Positions 51,812 to 60,388 of a stretch of 64,000 bases of DNA are shown here, in pieces. Below the pieces are notes generated by a model, which saw nothing but the letters and a program-made list of their open reading frames with translations, was not told the origin of the DNA and did not search any database. A program made the position numbers and the translations under genes. Source of the DNA: CAYLMG01 sp964493425 (GTDB lineage: Bacteria; Planctomycetota; Phycisphaerae; Sedimentisphaerales; Anaerobacaceae); assembly GCA_964493425.1 (NCBI GenBank), contig CAZBMW010000001.1, positions 1 through 64,000 on the forward strand, given 5' to 3'. Position 1 is the stretch's first letter, and each line of letters opens with the position of its first letter.

Positions 51812-52360
51812 ATGTTGAGTTCCGAAAAGCTAAAAAAGGTTTTTGAGCAGCGGAAGATGAGCTCGGAGCAGCTCGCAGAGCAGATTGCCCGGGGCGGTTT
51901 GAACAAAGCAAGGGCAGTTGCTGCAATCGGGAACTGGCAAAAGGGGCTTATGAAGCCTCGGCCTCGTAAAGAGGATGTGCGCAATCTCGCAGCGGCGCTG
52001 GCAGTCGATGTTAATGACCTGTCACAGTGGCGTTCATCTTATCGGTATGCACCCAGCTCACCGCGAAAGGCAAGACTTATTGCGGAGCTGATAACGGGCA
52101 GGGGCGTACAGGAGGCAATGGATTTATTGAAATTCATGAACAAGCGGGCTGCAGAGATGGTTAACAAGGTGCTTAAGGCTGCTGTTGCGGATGCTGATGA
52201 GCAGCAGGCGGATGTTGATAATCTTTATGTAAGCTGTGCCCGCGTGGACGATGCCGGTATTCGAATAGGTACTAAAAGGTGGATGCCGAAGGACAGAGGC
52301 AGAGCCCATCCGATAAATCAAAAGGCCTGTCATATATATGTGACGGTGACAGAGATATAA
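51812..52360 (+). CDS. rplV: Ribosomal protein L22 fused to an N-terminal helix-turn-helix domain
   Basis: 182 residues from ATG 51812 (a TTG at 51791 is in frame with no better ribosome-binding site); ordinary L22 has about 110-120. Residues 75-182 are L22: SSYRYAPSSPRKARLIAELI, FMNKRAAEMVNKVLKAAVAD and the tunnel hairpin RIGTKRWMPKDRGRAHPINQ. Residues 1-73 have the pattern of an Xre/Cro helix-turn-helix: EKLKKVFEQRKMSSEQLAEQ, then AAIGNWQKGLMKPRPRKEDV and NLAAALAVDVNDLSQW. No stop, frameshift or start signal separates the two. The extension may contact rRNA at the surface or bind nucleic acid elsewhere; its function is unknown. Confidence 0.93.
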   Translation: MLSSEKLKKVFEQRKMSSEQLAEQIARGGLNKARAVAAIGNWQKGLMKPRPRKEDVRNLAAALAVDVNDLSQWRSSYRYAPSSPRKARLIAELITGRGVQEAMDLLKFMNKRAAEMVNKVLKAAVADADEQQADVDNLYVSCARVDDAGIRIGTKRWMPKDRGRAHPINQKACHIYVTVTEI

Positions 52361-52392
52361 AAAGCTAAAACGGACAGATAGAGAAATTAAAT

Positions 52393-53220
52393 ATGGGTCA
52401 GAAGACGTCACCAATAGGATTCAGGACTGGGATAACCAGAGAATGGCAGAGCATTTGGTTTTCACCAAAGGCCAGTTACGGGGATTTTCTGGTGGAAGAT
52501 GAGAAGATACGACGTTTCATCGATAAAAAATTTAATCGCCAGATGCCCAAAGGGGCGGTATCAAAGGTGAAGATAATCCGGACGAGAAACGAGATTCAGG
52601 TTACATTGCACAGTGCCCGGCCCGGGATTGTAATCGGACCTCGCGGTGGGGAGGTTGATAAGCTTCGTGAAGAGCTCGAAGCTATGACGGGCCGAAAGGT
52701 GAACGTCAATGTCATCGAGGTAAAAGCCCCGGAGCTCGATGCTGCTTTGGTGGCAGAGGCGATTGGCGAGCAATTGTGTAAACGTGCGTCGTTCAGGCGT
52801 ACGATGAAGCAATATTGCGACTCGGCGATGAACGCCGGTGCCAAGGGAGTTAAAATAATTTGCAGCGGTCGTCTTGCGGGTTCGGAGATGGCCCGCAAAG
52901 AGACGCAGAAAGTCGGCAGCATTCCGCTTCATACACTCGACGCCAATGTGGATTATGCGGTGGCGACGGCGAGGACAACATATGGAGCTATTGGTATTAA
53001 GGTCTGGATTTATAGGGGTAAATTCGGAGAGCCGGAGGCTGAGACAAAACAGGTTCGTCGTCGTCGGCCGGGGCGGCGAGCAGGTGCCCGTAAAGGGCAG
53101 GGGGCTGCTGGCGGTTCCGCTTCTGCTGTAGAAGACAAAAGCAGTGAAAAGGCTCAATCAGCATCTGCTGAAGAACAGAAGCAGCAGCCGGAGCAAAATA
53201 ACAGCGACGCGGAAAAATAG
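52393..53220 (+). CDS. rpsC: Ribosomal protein S3 with C-terminal extension
   Basis: 275 residues, about 40-60 longer than usual. The KH domain (VIGPRGGEVDKLREEL) and the C-terminal domain (SAMNAGAKGVKIICSGRLAG, VWIYRGKFG) are standard. The last 55 residues are first Arg-rich and then Gln/Ser/Ala/Glu-rich and probably disordered. It binds mRNA at the entry channel of the 30S subunit. Confidence 0.96.
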   Translation: MGQKTSPIGFRTGITREWQSIWFSPKASYGDFLVEDEKIRRFIDKKFNRQMPKGAVSKVKIIRTRNEIQVTLHSARPGIVIGPRGGEVDKLREELEAMTGRKVNVNVIEVKAPELDAALVAEAIGEQLCKRASFRRTMKQYCDSAMNAGAKGVKIICSGRLAGSEMARKETQKVGSIPLHTLDANVDYAVATARTTYGAIGIKVWIYRGKFGEPEAETKQVRRRRPGRRAGARKGQGAAGGSASAVEDKSSEKAQSASAEEQKQQPEQNNSDAEK

Positions 53221-53275
53221 CAATTGCAGCAGCTGCATTGATTTCGAACAGATAGATGGTTAAGGATTTTTGAAG

Positions 53276-53695
53276 ATGGCATTAATGCCGAAAAGAGTTA
53301 AGTTCCGTAAGAGCCAGCGAGGCAGAATGAAGGGCAATGCTTCGAGGAGCAACTTTGTTGCCTTCGGCGAATACGGTTTGCAGGCACTTGAGAGAAGCTG
53401 GATAACGGCCAGGCAGATTGAGGCTGGCAGAGTGGCGGCGACACATTTTCTTCATCGTGAAGGCAAGGTGTATTTGAGGATATTTCCCCATAAGCCGGTA
53501 AGCAAAAAGCCGCTTGAGACAAGGATGGGAAAGGGTAAAGGTGAGCCGGAATTTTGGGTTGCTAGGGTCAGGCCCGGTCAGGTTTTTCTTGAAATCGGCG
53601 GCATCGGTGAGGACGTGGCCAAGCGGGCGCTGGTCAGAGTTGCTCATAAGATGCCGATAAGGTGCAGATTCGTCAAAAGAAGACACTCATTGTAA
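53276..53695 (+). CDS. rplP: Ribosomal protein L16
   Basis: 139 residues from ATG 53276 (MALMPKRVKFRKSQRGRMKG). A TTG two codons earlier is less likely. ARQIEAGRVAATHFL and the C-terminal AHKMPIRCRFVKR are standard. It organises the A-site side of 23S rRNA. Confidence 0.96.
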   Translation: MALMPKRVKFRKSQRGRMKGNASRSNFVAFGEYGLQALERSWITARQIEAGRVAATHFLHREGKVYLRIFPHKPVSKKPLETRMGKGKGEPEFWVARVRPGQVFLEIGGIGEDVAKRALVRVAHKMPIRCRFVKRRHSL

Positions 53696-53742
53696 TGCCG
53701 AGGTAAACGGCAGAAACAATATTCGAAAAAGGATAGTTTAAG

Positions 53743-53955
53743 ATGAAGGCAAAGCAGTATCGTGAAATGAGTTCTGACGAGCTTGTGGATAAGCTGGATG
53801 AGCTTGCCAAGCGGTTGTTCGAGCTTCGCTCACAGTCGGTGACAGAGACGCTGGAGAATAATAAGGCTGTAAGGAATATCAAGCGCGATATTGCACGAAT
53901 TAAAACGGTGATAGGTGAAAAACAGGCAGCCGGTGGGGCGCCTGCCGGCATTTGA
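53743..53955 (+). CDS. rpmC: Ribosomal protein L29
   Basis: 70 residues, two-helix protein: YREMSSDELVDKLDELAKRL, LFELRSQSVTETLENN and RDIARIKTVIGEKQ. It lies next to L23 at the tunnel exit. Confidence 0.94.
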   Translation: MKAKQYREMSSDELVDKLDELAKRLFELRSQSVTETLENNKAVRNIKRDIARIKTVIGEKQAAGGAPAGI

Positions 53956-53968
53956 TTGTCGAGAAGAT

Positions 53969-54229
53969 ATGGAGCATAAAAAGGTAAAAACCGATACAGC
54001 TGTGGTAACAAGCCGCAGCGGCGACAAAAGCGTTAAGGTTGCCATTGATTACAAGATTAAGCATCCCAGGTACGGCAAGTACGTAAGACGCAGGACCGTA
54101 CTTGGCGTACACGACGAGCACAATCAGGCCTCGGTGGGTGATATTGTTGAAGTGGCTCCGTGCAGGCCTTCGAGCAAGACAAAAAGATGGCGTCTTGTTC
54201 GTGTGGTACAAAAGGCGGTTGTGGATTGA
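53969..54229 (+). CDS. rpsQ: Ribosomal protein S17
   Basis: 86 residues from ATG 53969, preceded by GAGAAG; the frame is open further upstream but inside rpmC. TAVVTSRSGDKSVKVAIDYK, HPRYGKYVRR and GDIVEVAPCRPSSKTKRW form the OB-fold of S17. Confidence 0.95.
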   Translation: MEHKKVKTDTAVVTSRSGDKSVKVAIDYKIKHPRYGKYVRRRTVLGVHDEHNQASVGDIVEVAPCRPSSKTKRWRLVRVVQKAVVD

Positions 54230-54261
54230 CGCTCAGGCTAGGCTCAGTGTGAGGTAGATTT

Positions 54262-54648
54262 GTGATACAGCAGGAAACAATGTTGGATATAGCGGATAAC
54301 TCAGGCGTTAAGTCGGCGCTGTGTATAAAGGTTCTTGGCAGAGGAGGCTGTCGGAGGCGAAACTATCGGCCTACAGCCGGTATCGGTGACGTTGTGTGTG
54401 TGGCTATAAAGAAAGCTCTGCCGAGCTGCCAGTTAGACGACAAGAAGGTTCATAAATGTGTGATTATTCGCACGAAGAGCCCTGTCAAGAGACCCGACGG
54501 CAGCTACGTCAGATTCGATAGTAACGCAGCGGTGATAATCGACAACGACGGCAATCCGATAGGCACAAGAATTTTCGGAGCGGTTGCTCGTGAGCTGCGA
54601 GAAAAAAATTATATGAAGATTATTTCTCTGGCCAGTGAGGTTGTATAG
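54262..54648 (+). CDS. rplN: Ribosomal protein L14
   Basis: 128 residues with a GTG start at 54262; GAGG lies seven bases upstream and the protein begins MIQQETMLDIADNSGVKSA as expected. GIGDVVCVAIKKALP and GTRIFGAVARELREKNYMKI are standard. The central segment around residues 50-70 is a few residues longer than in E. coli. Confidence 0.96.
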   Translation: MIQQETMLDIADNSGVKSALCIKVLGRGGCRRRNYRPTAGIGDVVCVAIKKALPSCQLDDKKVHKCVIIRTKSPVKRPDGSYVRFDSNAAVIIDNDGNPIGTRIFGAVARELREKNYMKIISLASEVV

Positions 54649-54695
54649 GAACGTTTACGGGTCAGCGTTGTGAGGTTGAATATAAGAGATTAGAA

Positions 54696-55028
54696 ATGGC
54701 ACTGCATATTAAAAAAGGTGATATGGTACAGATTATAGCCGGCGAGCATAAAGGTGTCGCCGGTAAGGTGCTTCGGGTGATACCTGAGAAGAACAGGGTA
54801 GTTATTCAGGGTCATAACATTGCTTTCAGGCATGTTCGCCCGTCGAGAAAGAATCCTCAGGGAGGGCGGATTCAGGTTGAGCAGCCGATTCATATAAGCA
54901 ATGTTCAGCCTTTGAATCCGAAAACCTCGAAGCCGACCAGAGTTCGATATTCGGTTGGTAAAGATGGAACAAAAAAAAGAGTTGCTATCGACGGCAGTGA
55001 GATTGGCGTTATTAAAAGGAAAGTTTAG
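54696..55028 (+). CDS. rplX: Ribosomal protein L24
   Basis: 110 residues: KKGDMVQIIAGEHKGVAGKV (KOW motif), VVIQGHNIAFRHVRPSRKNP and IHISNVQPLNPKTSKPTRV. It initiates 50S assembly. Confidence 0.95.
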   Translation: MALHIKKGDMVQIIAGEHKGVAGKVLRVIPEKNRVVIQGHNIAFRHVRPSRKNPQGGRIQVEQPIHISNVQPLNPKTSKPTRVRYSVGKDGTKKRVAIDGSEIGVIKRKV

Positions 55029-55068
55029 AACGGTTTTTATGCTGGGAATTGGTTAATAATCGGAAGAT

Positions 55069-55620
55069 ATGGCACGATTGAAAGATTTATATAAATCGCA
55101 AATAGTTCCGGAATTGGCTAAGGAATTTGGTTATAAGAATCTGATGGCGGTTCCGCGGATAAAAAAGATTGTCGTCTCTATGGGCGTCGGCAAAGCGGTT
55201 CAGGATAAAAAGTTTCTGGAGCTTGCCAAAAAGGATTTGATGATGATTACCGCCCAGATGCCGGCTGTTTGTAAGGCCAAAAAGAGTGTTTCAAATTTTA
55301 AGGTAAGAGCCGGCTATGAGACAGGATTGAAGGTTACTGTTCGCGGCGACCGTATGTATGAGTTTATGGACAGGCTCATAAGTCTGGCGATACCGAGGGT
55401 TAGGGACTTTCGCGGGCTTGACCCGAATAGCTTTGACGGCAGAGGAAATTACTCACTGGGACTGAGCGAACAGAGTGTTTTCCCGGAAATAGACCCGGCA
55501 AAAATGGAGTTTCAGCAGGGTATGAATATAACTTTTGTGACGTCGGCGAAGACCGATGAGGAGGCAAGAAGTATGCTGGCTTTGTTTGGGATGCCGTTTA
55601 AGAGGCCAAAAGAGCAATAG
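55069..55620 (+). CDS. rplE: Ribosomal protein L5
   Basis: 183 residues: MAVPRIKKIVVSMGVGKAVQ, KKSVSNFKVRAGYETGLKVT and GLSEQSVFPEIDPAK. It binds 5S rRNA. The N-terminus and length are normal. Confidence 0.96.
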   Translation: MARLKDLYKSQIVPELAKEFGYKNLMAVPRIKKIVVSMGVGKAVQDKKFLELAKKDLMMITAQMPAVCKAKKSVSNFKVRAGYETGLKVTVRGDRMYEFMDRLISLAIPRVRDFRGLDPNSFDGRGNYSLGLSEQSVFPEIDPAKMEFQQGMNITFVTSAKTDEEARSMLALFGMPFKRPKEQ

Positions 55621-55661
55621 CTTTGCGCAGGAATAATATATTTATATTGTGGAGTTTTTGA

Positions 55662-55847
55662 ATGTCAACTAAGGCGCTTGAAAATAAGGTGAAGAGAAAA
55701 CAGAAGTTTCGGGTCAGGCGGTATACCCGCTGTGAGCTTTGTGGAAGGTCGAAGGCAGTTTACCGTAAGTTTAAGATTTGCCGCATCTGCTTTAGAAATT
55801 TGGCTAACGAGGGCAAAATCCCGGGCGTCAAAAAGGCCAGCTGGTAG
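55662..55847 (+). CDS. rpsZ: Ribosomal protein S14, zinc-binding type
   Basis: 61 residues with two CxxC pairs, CELCGRSKAVYRKF and CRICFRNLA, giving the short zinc-containing form of S14. It ends GKIPGVKKASW as usual. Confidence 0.95.
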   Translation: MSTKALENKVKRKQKFRVRRYTRCELCGRSKAVYRKFKICRICFRNLANEGKIPGVKKASW

Positions 55848-55905
55848 TCGACTAGGGCAAAATGAGATTGTTTTAGGGCAGTTGCGAAATAAGAGGTAGG
55901 AAATT

Positions 55906-56304
55906 ATGAGTTTGAGCGACCCAATAGCTGATATGTTGACTAGGATACGCAATGCACTGCGGATAGGCAAGAGTGCTGTGACAGTGAAAGCATCCGGTAT
56001 ATGCGAGGGAATAGCAGCAGTGCTGAAAAAGGAAGGTTACATATTGGATTATGACCGAATCGACGACGGCAAACAGGGGATTTTAAGGATAACACTTAAG
56101 TATGACGAAAACGGTCGCCCTATTATTGAAGCCATAAAAAGAGAGAGTAAGCCGGGCAGGCGAGTATATTTATCTGTTGACAAGCTGCCGTTTGTGCTTG
56201 GCGGCATGGGAATATCGATAGTTTCAACGAGTAAAGGTGTAATGAGCGACAGGAGCTGTCGAAAAGCCAAAGTCGGCGGCGAGATACTTTGTACGGTAAG
56301 TTAA
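55906..56304 (+). CDS. rpsH: Ribosomal protein S8
   Basis: 132 residues: DPIADMLTRIRNALRIGK, ESKPGRRVYLSVDKLPFVLG and GISIVSTSKGVMSDRSCRK. It binds the central domain of 16S rRNA and in other bacteria represses the spc operon. The next gene begins one base after its stop. Confidence 0.96.
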   Translation: MSLSDPIADMLTRIRNALRIGKSAVTVKASGICEGIAAVLKKEGYILDYDRIDDGKQGILRITLKYDENGRPIIEAIKRESKPGRRVYLSVDKLPFVLGGMGISIVSTSKGVMSDRSCRKAKVGGEILCTVS

Positions 56305-56305
56305 T

Positions 56306-56881
56306 ATGTCACGTATAGGTAAAAAACCGATAGAGCTTCCTTCCGGCGTCAAGGCCGAGCAGAAGGGCGGTAACATTGAGGTTGCAGGCCCACTGGGCAA
56401 ATTACAGATTGCCTGTAAACCTGGAATAAAGATTAAAGTCGAAGATTCCGGGATTTTTGTGGAAAGCAAGGGCGGCCAGAGTCGGCAAGCCAGAGAGCTG
56501 CACGGTACGACGAGAGCATTGATTGCAAATATGGTTACCGGCGTGAGCAAAGGCTTTGAGAAAAAGATGCAGATTTTTGGCACGGGTTACAGTGTTAAAA
56601 CACAGTCTGACAAACTTGCTTTGCAGGTGGGATTCAGTCACCCCATACAGTTGAAGATACCGCAAGCAGTGAAAGTTAATATTGAAGTGGCTGCGACTAG
56701 AGGCAACGATGTGCCTGCAGTTTTCACTCTTTCGAGCATAGACAAATGTGCTCTCGGCCGATTTGCCGCTGATGTGCGAAAGGTAAGACCTCCGGAGCCT
56801 TATCAGGGCAAGGGAGTTCGATATGCCGATGAACACGTCAGGCGAAAAGTTGGAAAGGCATTTACGTCGGGTGCAGTATAG
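56306..56881 (+). CDS. rplF: Ribosomal protein L6
   Basis: 191 residues, slightly longer than the usual 177. MSRIGKKPIELPSGVKAEQK opens the first repeat of the L6 fold, and the C-terminal signature PEPYQGKGVRYADEHVRRKV closes the second. It starts one base after the rpsH stop. Confidence 0.96.
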   Translation: MSRIGKKPIELPSGVKAEQKGGNIEVAGPLGKLQIACKPGIKIKVEDSGIFVESKGGQSRQARELHGTTRALIANMVTGVSKGFEKKMQIFGTGYSVKTQSDKLALQVGFSHPIQLKIPQAVKVNIEVAATRGNDVPAVFTLSSIDKCALGRFAADVRKVRPPEPYQGKGVRYADEHVRRKVGKAFTSGAV

Positions 56882-56927
56882 CAGAAGGGATTTGTTAAAG
56901 CAGTTACGAGACGGTTAGAAGAATAGC

Positions 56928-57296
56928 ATGATGAAAACAAATAGTGTTAAAAGGGCAGCATTGAGGCGTAGGTATCATATCAGAAAGAAGATATTTGGTA
57001 CGCCGGACAGGCCTCGTCTGGTGGTGAAGCGTTCCAACAGGCATATTTATGCGCAGATAATCGATGATGCGGCAGGGCTGACACTTGTTTCAGCCAGTAC
57101 TATGAGTAAAACGCTTCGGGGCCAGCTGCAGAAGACGGGCGATAAGAAGGCTGCAGAGGCTATAGGCGAAGCTGTCGCCAAGCAGGCGTTGGGCGTGGGT
57201 ATTAAATGTGTTTGTTTTGACAGGAACCGTTATAAGTATCATGGCAGAGTCAAGGCACTCGCCGACGGGGCGAGGAAAGCAGGGCTTGTCTTTTAA
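56928..57296 (+). CDS. rplR: Ribosomal protein L18
   Basis: 122 residues: RRRYHIRKKIFGTPDRPRLV, VKRSNRHIYAQIIDDAAG and FDRNRYKYHGRVKALADGAR. It binds 5S rRNA with L5. Confidence 0.95.
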   Translation: MMKTNSVKRAALRRRYHIRKKIFGTPDRPRLVVKRSNRHIYAQIIDDAAGLTLVSASTMSKTLRGQLQKTGDKKAAEAIGEAVAKQALGVGIKCVCFDRNRYKYHGRVKALADGARKAGLVF

Positions 57297-57317
57297 CGAG
57301 AGTGTTGGAGAAAAAAA

Positions 57318-57836
57318 TTGGCTGGAAAACCAATGAAAATAATTGAACAGCAGGAGCATCCGTTTGAGGATACGGCGGTGAAGATTTATCGCTGTGCCAA
57401 GGTAGTCAAAGGCGGCAGGCGATTCAGCTTTGCGGCTTTGGTTGTGGTAGGCGACCGTAACGGTACGGTGGGCGTAGGCTACGGCAAGGCAAACGAAGTA
57501 CCTCTTGCTGTTGAGAAAGGAATAAAGGAGGCCAGGAAATCTTTGCATAATATACCGCTTTTCGGCAGGACAATACCGCATAAGGTGATTGGTAAATGCA
57601 GGGCGACGAAGATAGTAATGGTGCCGGCTAATCCCGGTACGGGCGTTATAGCCGGCTCAAGTGCCCGGGCTGTGCTTGAATATGCGGGAGTGCAGGATGT
57701 TCTTACAAAGGTGTACGGCAGCACTTCAGCCAAGAACGTTGTTAAAGCTACGTTGGCTGGTTTGTTGAAACTTCATAGCAAAGAAGAGATTGAATCTCTT
57801 CGGGGTGTTGAGGTGGAAAAGGTAAAAAGGTGGTGA
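57318..57836 (+). CDS. rpsE: Ribosomal protein S5
   Basis: 172 residues. TTG 57318 is taken as start because GGAG lies seven bases upstream; an ATG at 57333 has no comparable site. FSFAALVVVGDRNGTVGVGY and GKANEVPLAVEKGIKEARKS are standard, and VPANPGTGVIAGSSARAVLE follows. It helps decoding accuracy and mRNA unwinding in the 30S subunit. Confidence 0.95.
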   Translation: MAGKPMKIIEQQEHPFEDTAVKIYRCAKVVKGGRRFSFAALVVVGDRNGTVGVGYGKANEVPLAVEKGIKEARKSLHNIPLFGRTIPHKVIGKCRATKIVMVPANPGTGVIAGSSARAVLEYAGVQDVLTKVYGSTSAKNVVKATLAGLLKLHSKEEIESLRGVEVEKVKRW

Positions 57837-57844
57837 TGTTTTAG

Positions 57845-58288
57845 ATGTCGAAGACAAAAATAACTTCAATTGCCGGCGGGGATAAGCGTCGCAAGCGAAT
57901 CGGCAGGGGCAGCGGTTCCGGACACGGCAAGACGTCCGGCCACGGCCACAAGGGACAGAAGAGCAGGTCCGGGGCGAAGATAGGCCTGCTTTTCGAGGGC
58001 GGTCAGATGCCTTTGTTCAGGAGGCTGCCAAAGCGCGGCTTTAGCAATTTCAAGTTCGCAACGAGATATAAGATTGTAAATGTTTCGCAGCTGGAAAGGT
58101 TTGAGGACGGCGCAGATGTCGGTCTGGAGAAGCTTTCCGAGGCAGGGCTGATAGATAATACGAAAAATAAAGTCAAGATACTCGGCGATGGAGAGCTGAC
58201 CAAGAGGTTAAAGGTAAAGGCTCATAAATTCAGCAGGGCAGCAGAGCAGAAGATTGTCGCTTCCGGCGGTGCCGTTGAGCTGGCATAG
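57845..58288 (+). CDS. rplO: Ribosomal protein L15
   Basis: 147 residues. The Gly/Lys-rich N-terminus RKRIGRGSGSGHGKTSGHGH, GQMPLFRRLPKRGFSNF and the C-terminal HKFSRAAEQKIVASGGAVEL are standard. Confidence 0.95.
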   Translation: MSKTKITSIAGGDKRRKRIGRGSGSGHGKTSGHGHKGQKSRSGAKIGLLFEGGQMPLFRRLPKRGFSNFKFATRYKIVNVSQLERFEDGADVGLEKLSEAGLIDNTKNKVKILGDGELTKRLKVKAHKFSRAAEQKIVASGGAVELA

Positions 58289-58330
58289 GTATTAGCAGCA
58301 GAGCAGTGAGCATAAATGAAAGATTAAAAT

Positions 58331-59698
58331 ATGCTTAAGACATTTGTGAACATATTCAGGATACCTGATTTGCGTAGCAAGGTTGTCTTTACGGTTGCTA
58401 TGCTGATGATTTACAGGGTGGGCTTTCATATCCCTGTGCCGGGTTTTTCCTATGAGAAGATAACTCAGATTGCCGGCACTACGGAGACCGAAACTCCGGT
58501 CGGCAGAGCTGTTGAGTATATGCAGATGCTCACCGGCGGCAGGCTTGACAAGAGCAGCCTGTTCGGCCTGGGGATTATGCCGTACATCACTGCTTCGATT
58601 ATTCTTATGCTTCTTGGCGAGGTTGTACCTGCTTTGAAGAAGTTAAGGCAGGAAGGCCAGACCGGCTACAAGAAGATACAGGAATACACGCGCTATTTGA
58701 CGGTTTTTATATGTGTTATTCAGGCTTTGATGTATATGAAGATGTTTGGTGTCCAGGGATTAACCCACGCAGGGATGTATCGTCAGGCACTGATAATGGG
58801 TGTTGTGGGTATGACGGCCGGCACTATCTTTTTGATGTGGCTTGGTGAGCAGATAGACGAGTATGGGATTGGCAACGGGATAAGTTTGATAATTATGGCG
58901 GGTATTGTCGCCCGCCTGCCCTGGGCGGTTAATGAACTTATGGGAAATGTGGACCTATCGGTGGCAGCTTCTGCATCGGGCAAGATGGGACCGGCGAAAT
59001 TGTTGATTCTCCTGGGCGCTTTTGTATCCGTTATAGCAGGAGTTATTTTGATTACTCAGGGACAAAGAAGGATACCGATTCAACAGGCAAAACAGATGAG
59101 AGGGCACAGGATGTACGGTGGTCAGAGGCATTATTTGCCTTTGCGTGTCAATCACGGCGGCGTGATGCCGATAATCTTTGCTTCGAGCTTTATGATGTTT
59201 CTTCCTATCGTAGCATCTTATTTGAGAAAAGCTTTTGAAACAGAGGGAGAGTTTGGTTTTTTCAGCACTCTTGAAAGAGCATTTTATCCTCGAGCGTATA
59301 CATATAGTGTTGTTTATATGCTGTTGATATTTTTATTTGCTTATTTTTGGGTGACGGTTCAGTTTCAGCCGAAAGAGATGGCGAAGAATTTACGCGATTC
59401 GGGCAGCTTTATTCCGGGTTTGAGGCCCGGCAGAAGAACAGCGGAGTATCTTGAAACAGTGGTTGCGAGAGTAACCTATTATGGCGCATCGTTTCTGGCA
59501 ATAATTGCGGTCGTGCCTTCGATAATTATTGTAATGCTTGGTGTTGACTGGCGGATAGCAAACTTTTTCGGCGGAACAGCTTTGTTGATTGTGGTTAGTG
59601 TTTCGCTTGATCTGGTACAGAAGATAGAAGCAAACCTGCTTATGCGAAGCTATGAAGGATTTAGCTCTACCGGAAGAATTAAGGGGGCATACGGATGA
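58331..59698 (+). CDS. secY: Preprotein translocase subunit SecY
   Basis: 455 residues with about ten membrane segments. It has the N-terminal FRIPDLRSKVVFTVAMLMIY, the plug region before GLGIMPYITASIILMLL, and the cytoplasmic loop VTQGQRRIPIQQAKQ-type sequence LITQGQRRIPIQQAKQMRG. PIIFASSFMMFLP and PGLRPGRRTAEYLE follow. It is the protein-conducting channel with SecE. Its stop overlaps the adk start by ATGA. Confidence 0.97.
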   Translation: MLKTFVNIFRIPDLRSKVVFTVAMLMIYRVGFHIPVPGFSYEKITQIAGTTETETPVGRAVEYMQMLTGGRLDKSSLFGLGIMPYITASIILMLLGEVVPALKKLRQEGQTGYKKIQEYTRYLTVFICVIQALMYMKMFGVQGLTHAGMYRQALIMGVVGMTAGTIFLMWLGEQIDEYGIGNGISLIIMAGIVARLPWAVNELMGNVDLSVAASASGKMGPAKLLILLGAFVSVIAGVILITQGQRRIPIQQAKQMRGHRMYGGQRHYLPLRVNHGGVMPIIFASSFMMFLPIVASYLRKAFETEGEFGFFSTLERAFYPRAYTYSVVYMLLIFLFAYFWVTVQFQPKEMAKNLRDSGSFIPGLRPGRRTAEYLETVVARVTYYGASFLAIIAVVPSIIIVMLGVDWRIANFFGGTALLIVVSVSLDLVQKIEANLLMRSYEGFSSTGRIKGAYG

Positions 59699-60348
59699 GA
59701 ATAGTGTTGTTAGGGGCTCCCGGAGCCGGCAAGGGAACACAATGCAAAGGGATAGCCGAGAGGTACGGCCTGGAACATCTGTCCAGCGGTGACATTTTAA
59801 GACAGGAAAGAGCGACTGGAACCGAGCTTGGGAAAAAAGCCCAGCAGTTTATGGATTCAGGGGAGCTTGTTCCTGATAATGTGATTGTAGAGATGATGGC
59901 ACATGCAATAAATGAAGCGCCGAAAAGCGGTTTTGTTCTCGATGGTTTTCCGAGAACGGTTAATCAGGCCGTCGAGCTTGATAAGACGCTTGAGGCCGAC
60001 GGCAGCAGGATTGATGCTGTTTTGAATCTGCAGGTCGATGATAATATTATTGTTAAGAGGGTAACCGGAAGAAGAAGCTGTCCGGCGTGCGGTGCTGTTT
60101 ACCACATTGAGACTATCAGGCCGAAAGTCGATGGCGTTTGTGACAAGTGCGGCGAGAAGCTTGTTCAGCGAACTGATGATACCGAAGAGGTTGTCTTAAA
60201 CAGGCTTAAAAGCTATTATCAACAAACCGCTGCGGTTGTGGACTATTACAGAAAACACAACATCGTTTGTGATATCGACGCAAATCCCGCTGCCGACGAG
60301 ATTCTTGCTCTGATATTTGAAAAGCTGGATTCTCTGGTAAATGTGTAA
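59695..60348 (+). CDS. adk: Adenylate kinase
   Basis: 217 residues, the long-LID form. P-loop GAPGAGKGT, FVLDGFPRTVNQA, and a LID with two CxxC pairs (CPACGAVYHIETIRP and CDKCGEKL) that would bind zinc. It interconverts ATP + AMP and two ADP. It overlaps secY by 4 bp, a common linkage. Confidence 0.97.
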   Translation: MRIVLLGAPGAGKGTQCKGIAERYGLEHLSSGDILRQERATGTELGKKAQQFMDSGELVPDNVIVEMMAHAINEAPKSGFVLDGFPRTVNQAVELDKTLEADGSRIDAVLNLQVDDNIIVKRVTGRRSCPACGAVYHIETIRPKVDGVCDKCGEKLVQRTDDTEEVVLNRLKSYYQQTAAVVDYYRKHNIVCDIDANPAADEILALIFEKLDSLVNV

Positions 60349-60388
60349 AGCAGACGGAAAATAAAGCTTATGGGTTCGAGTTTGATTA

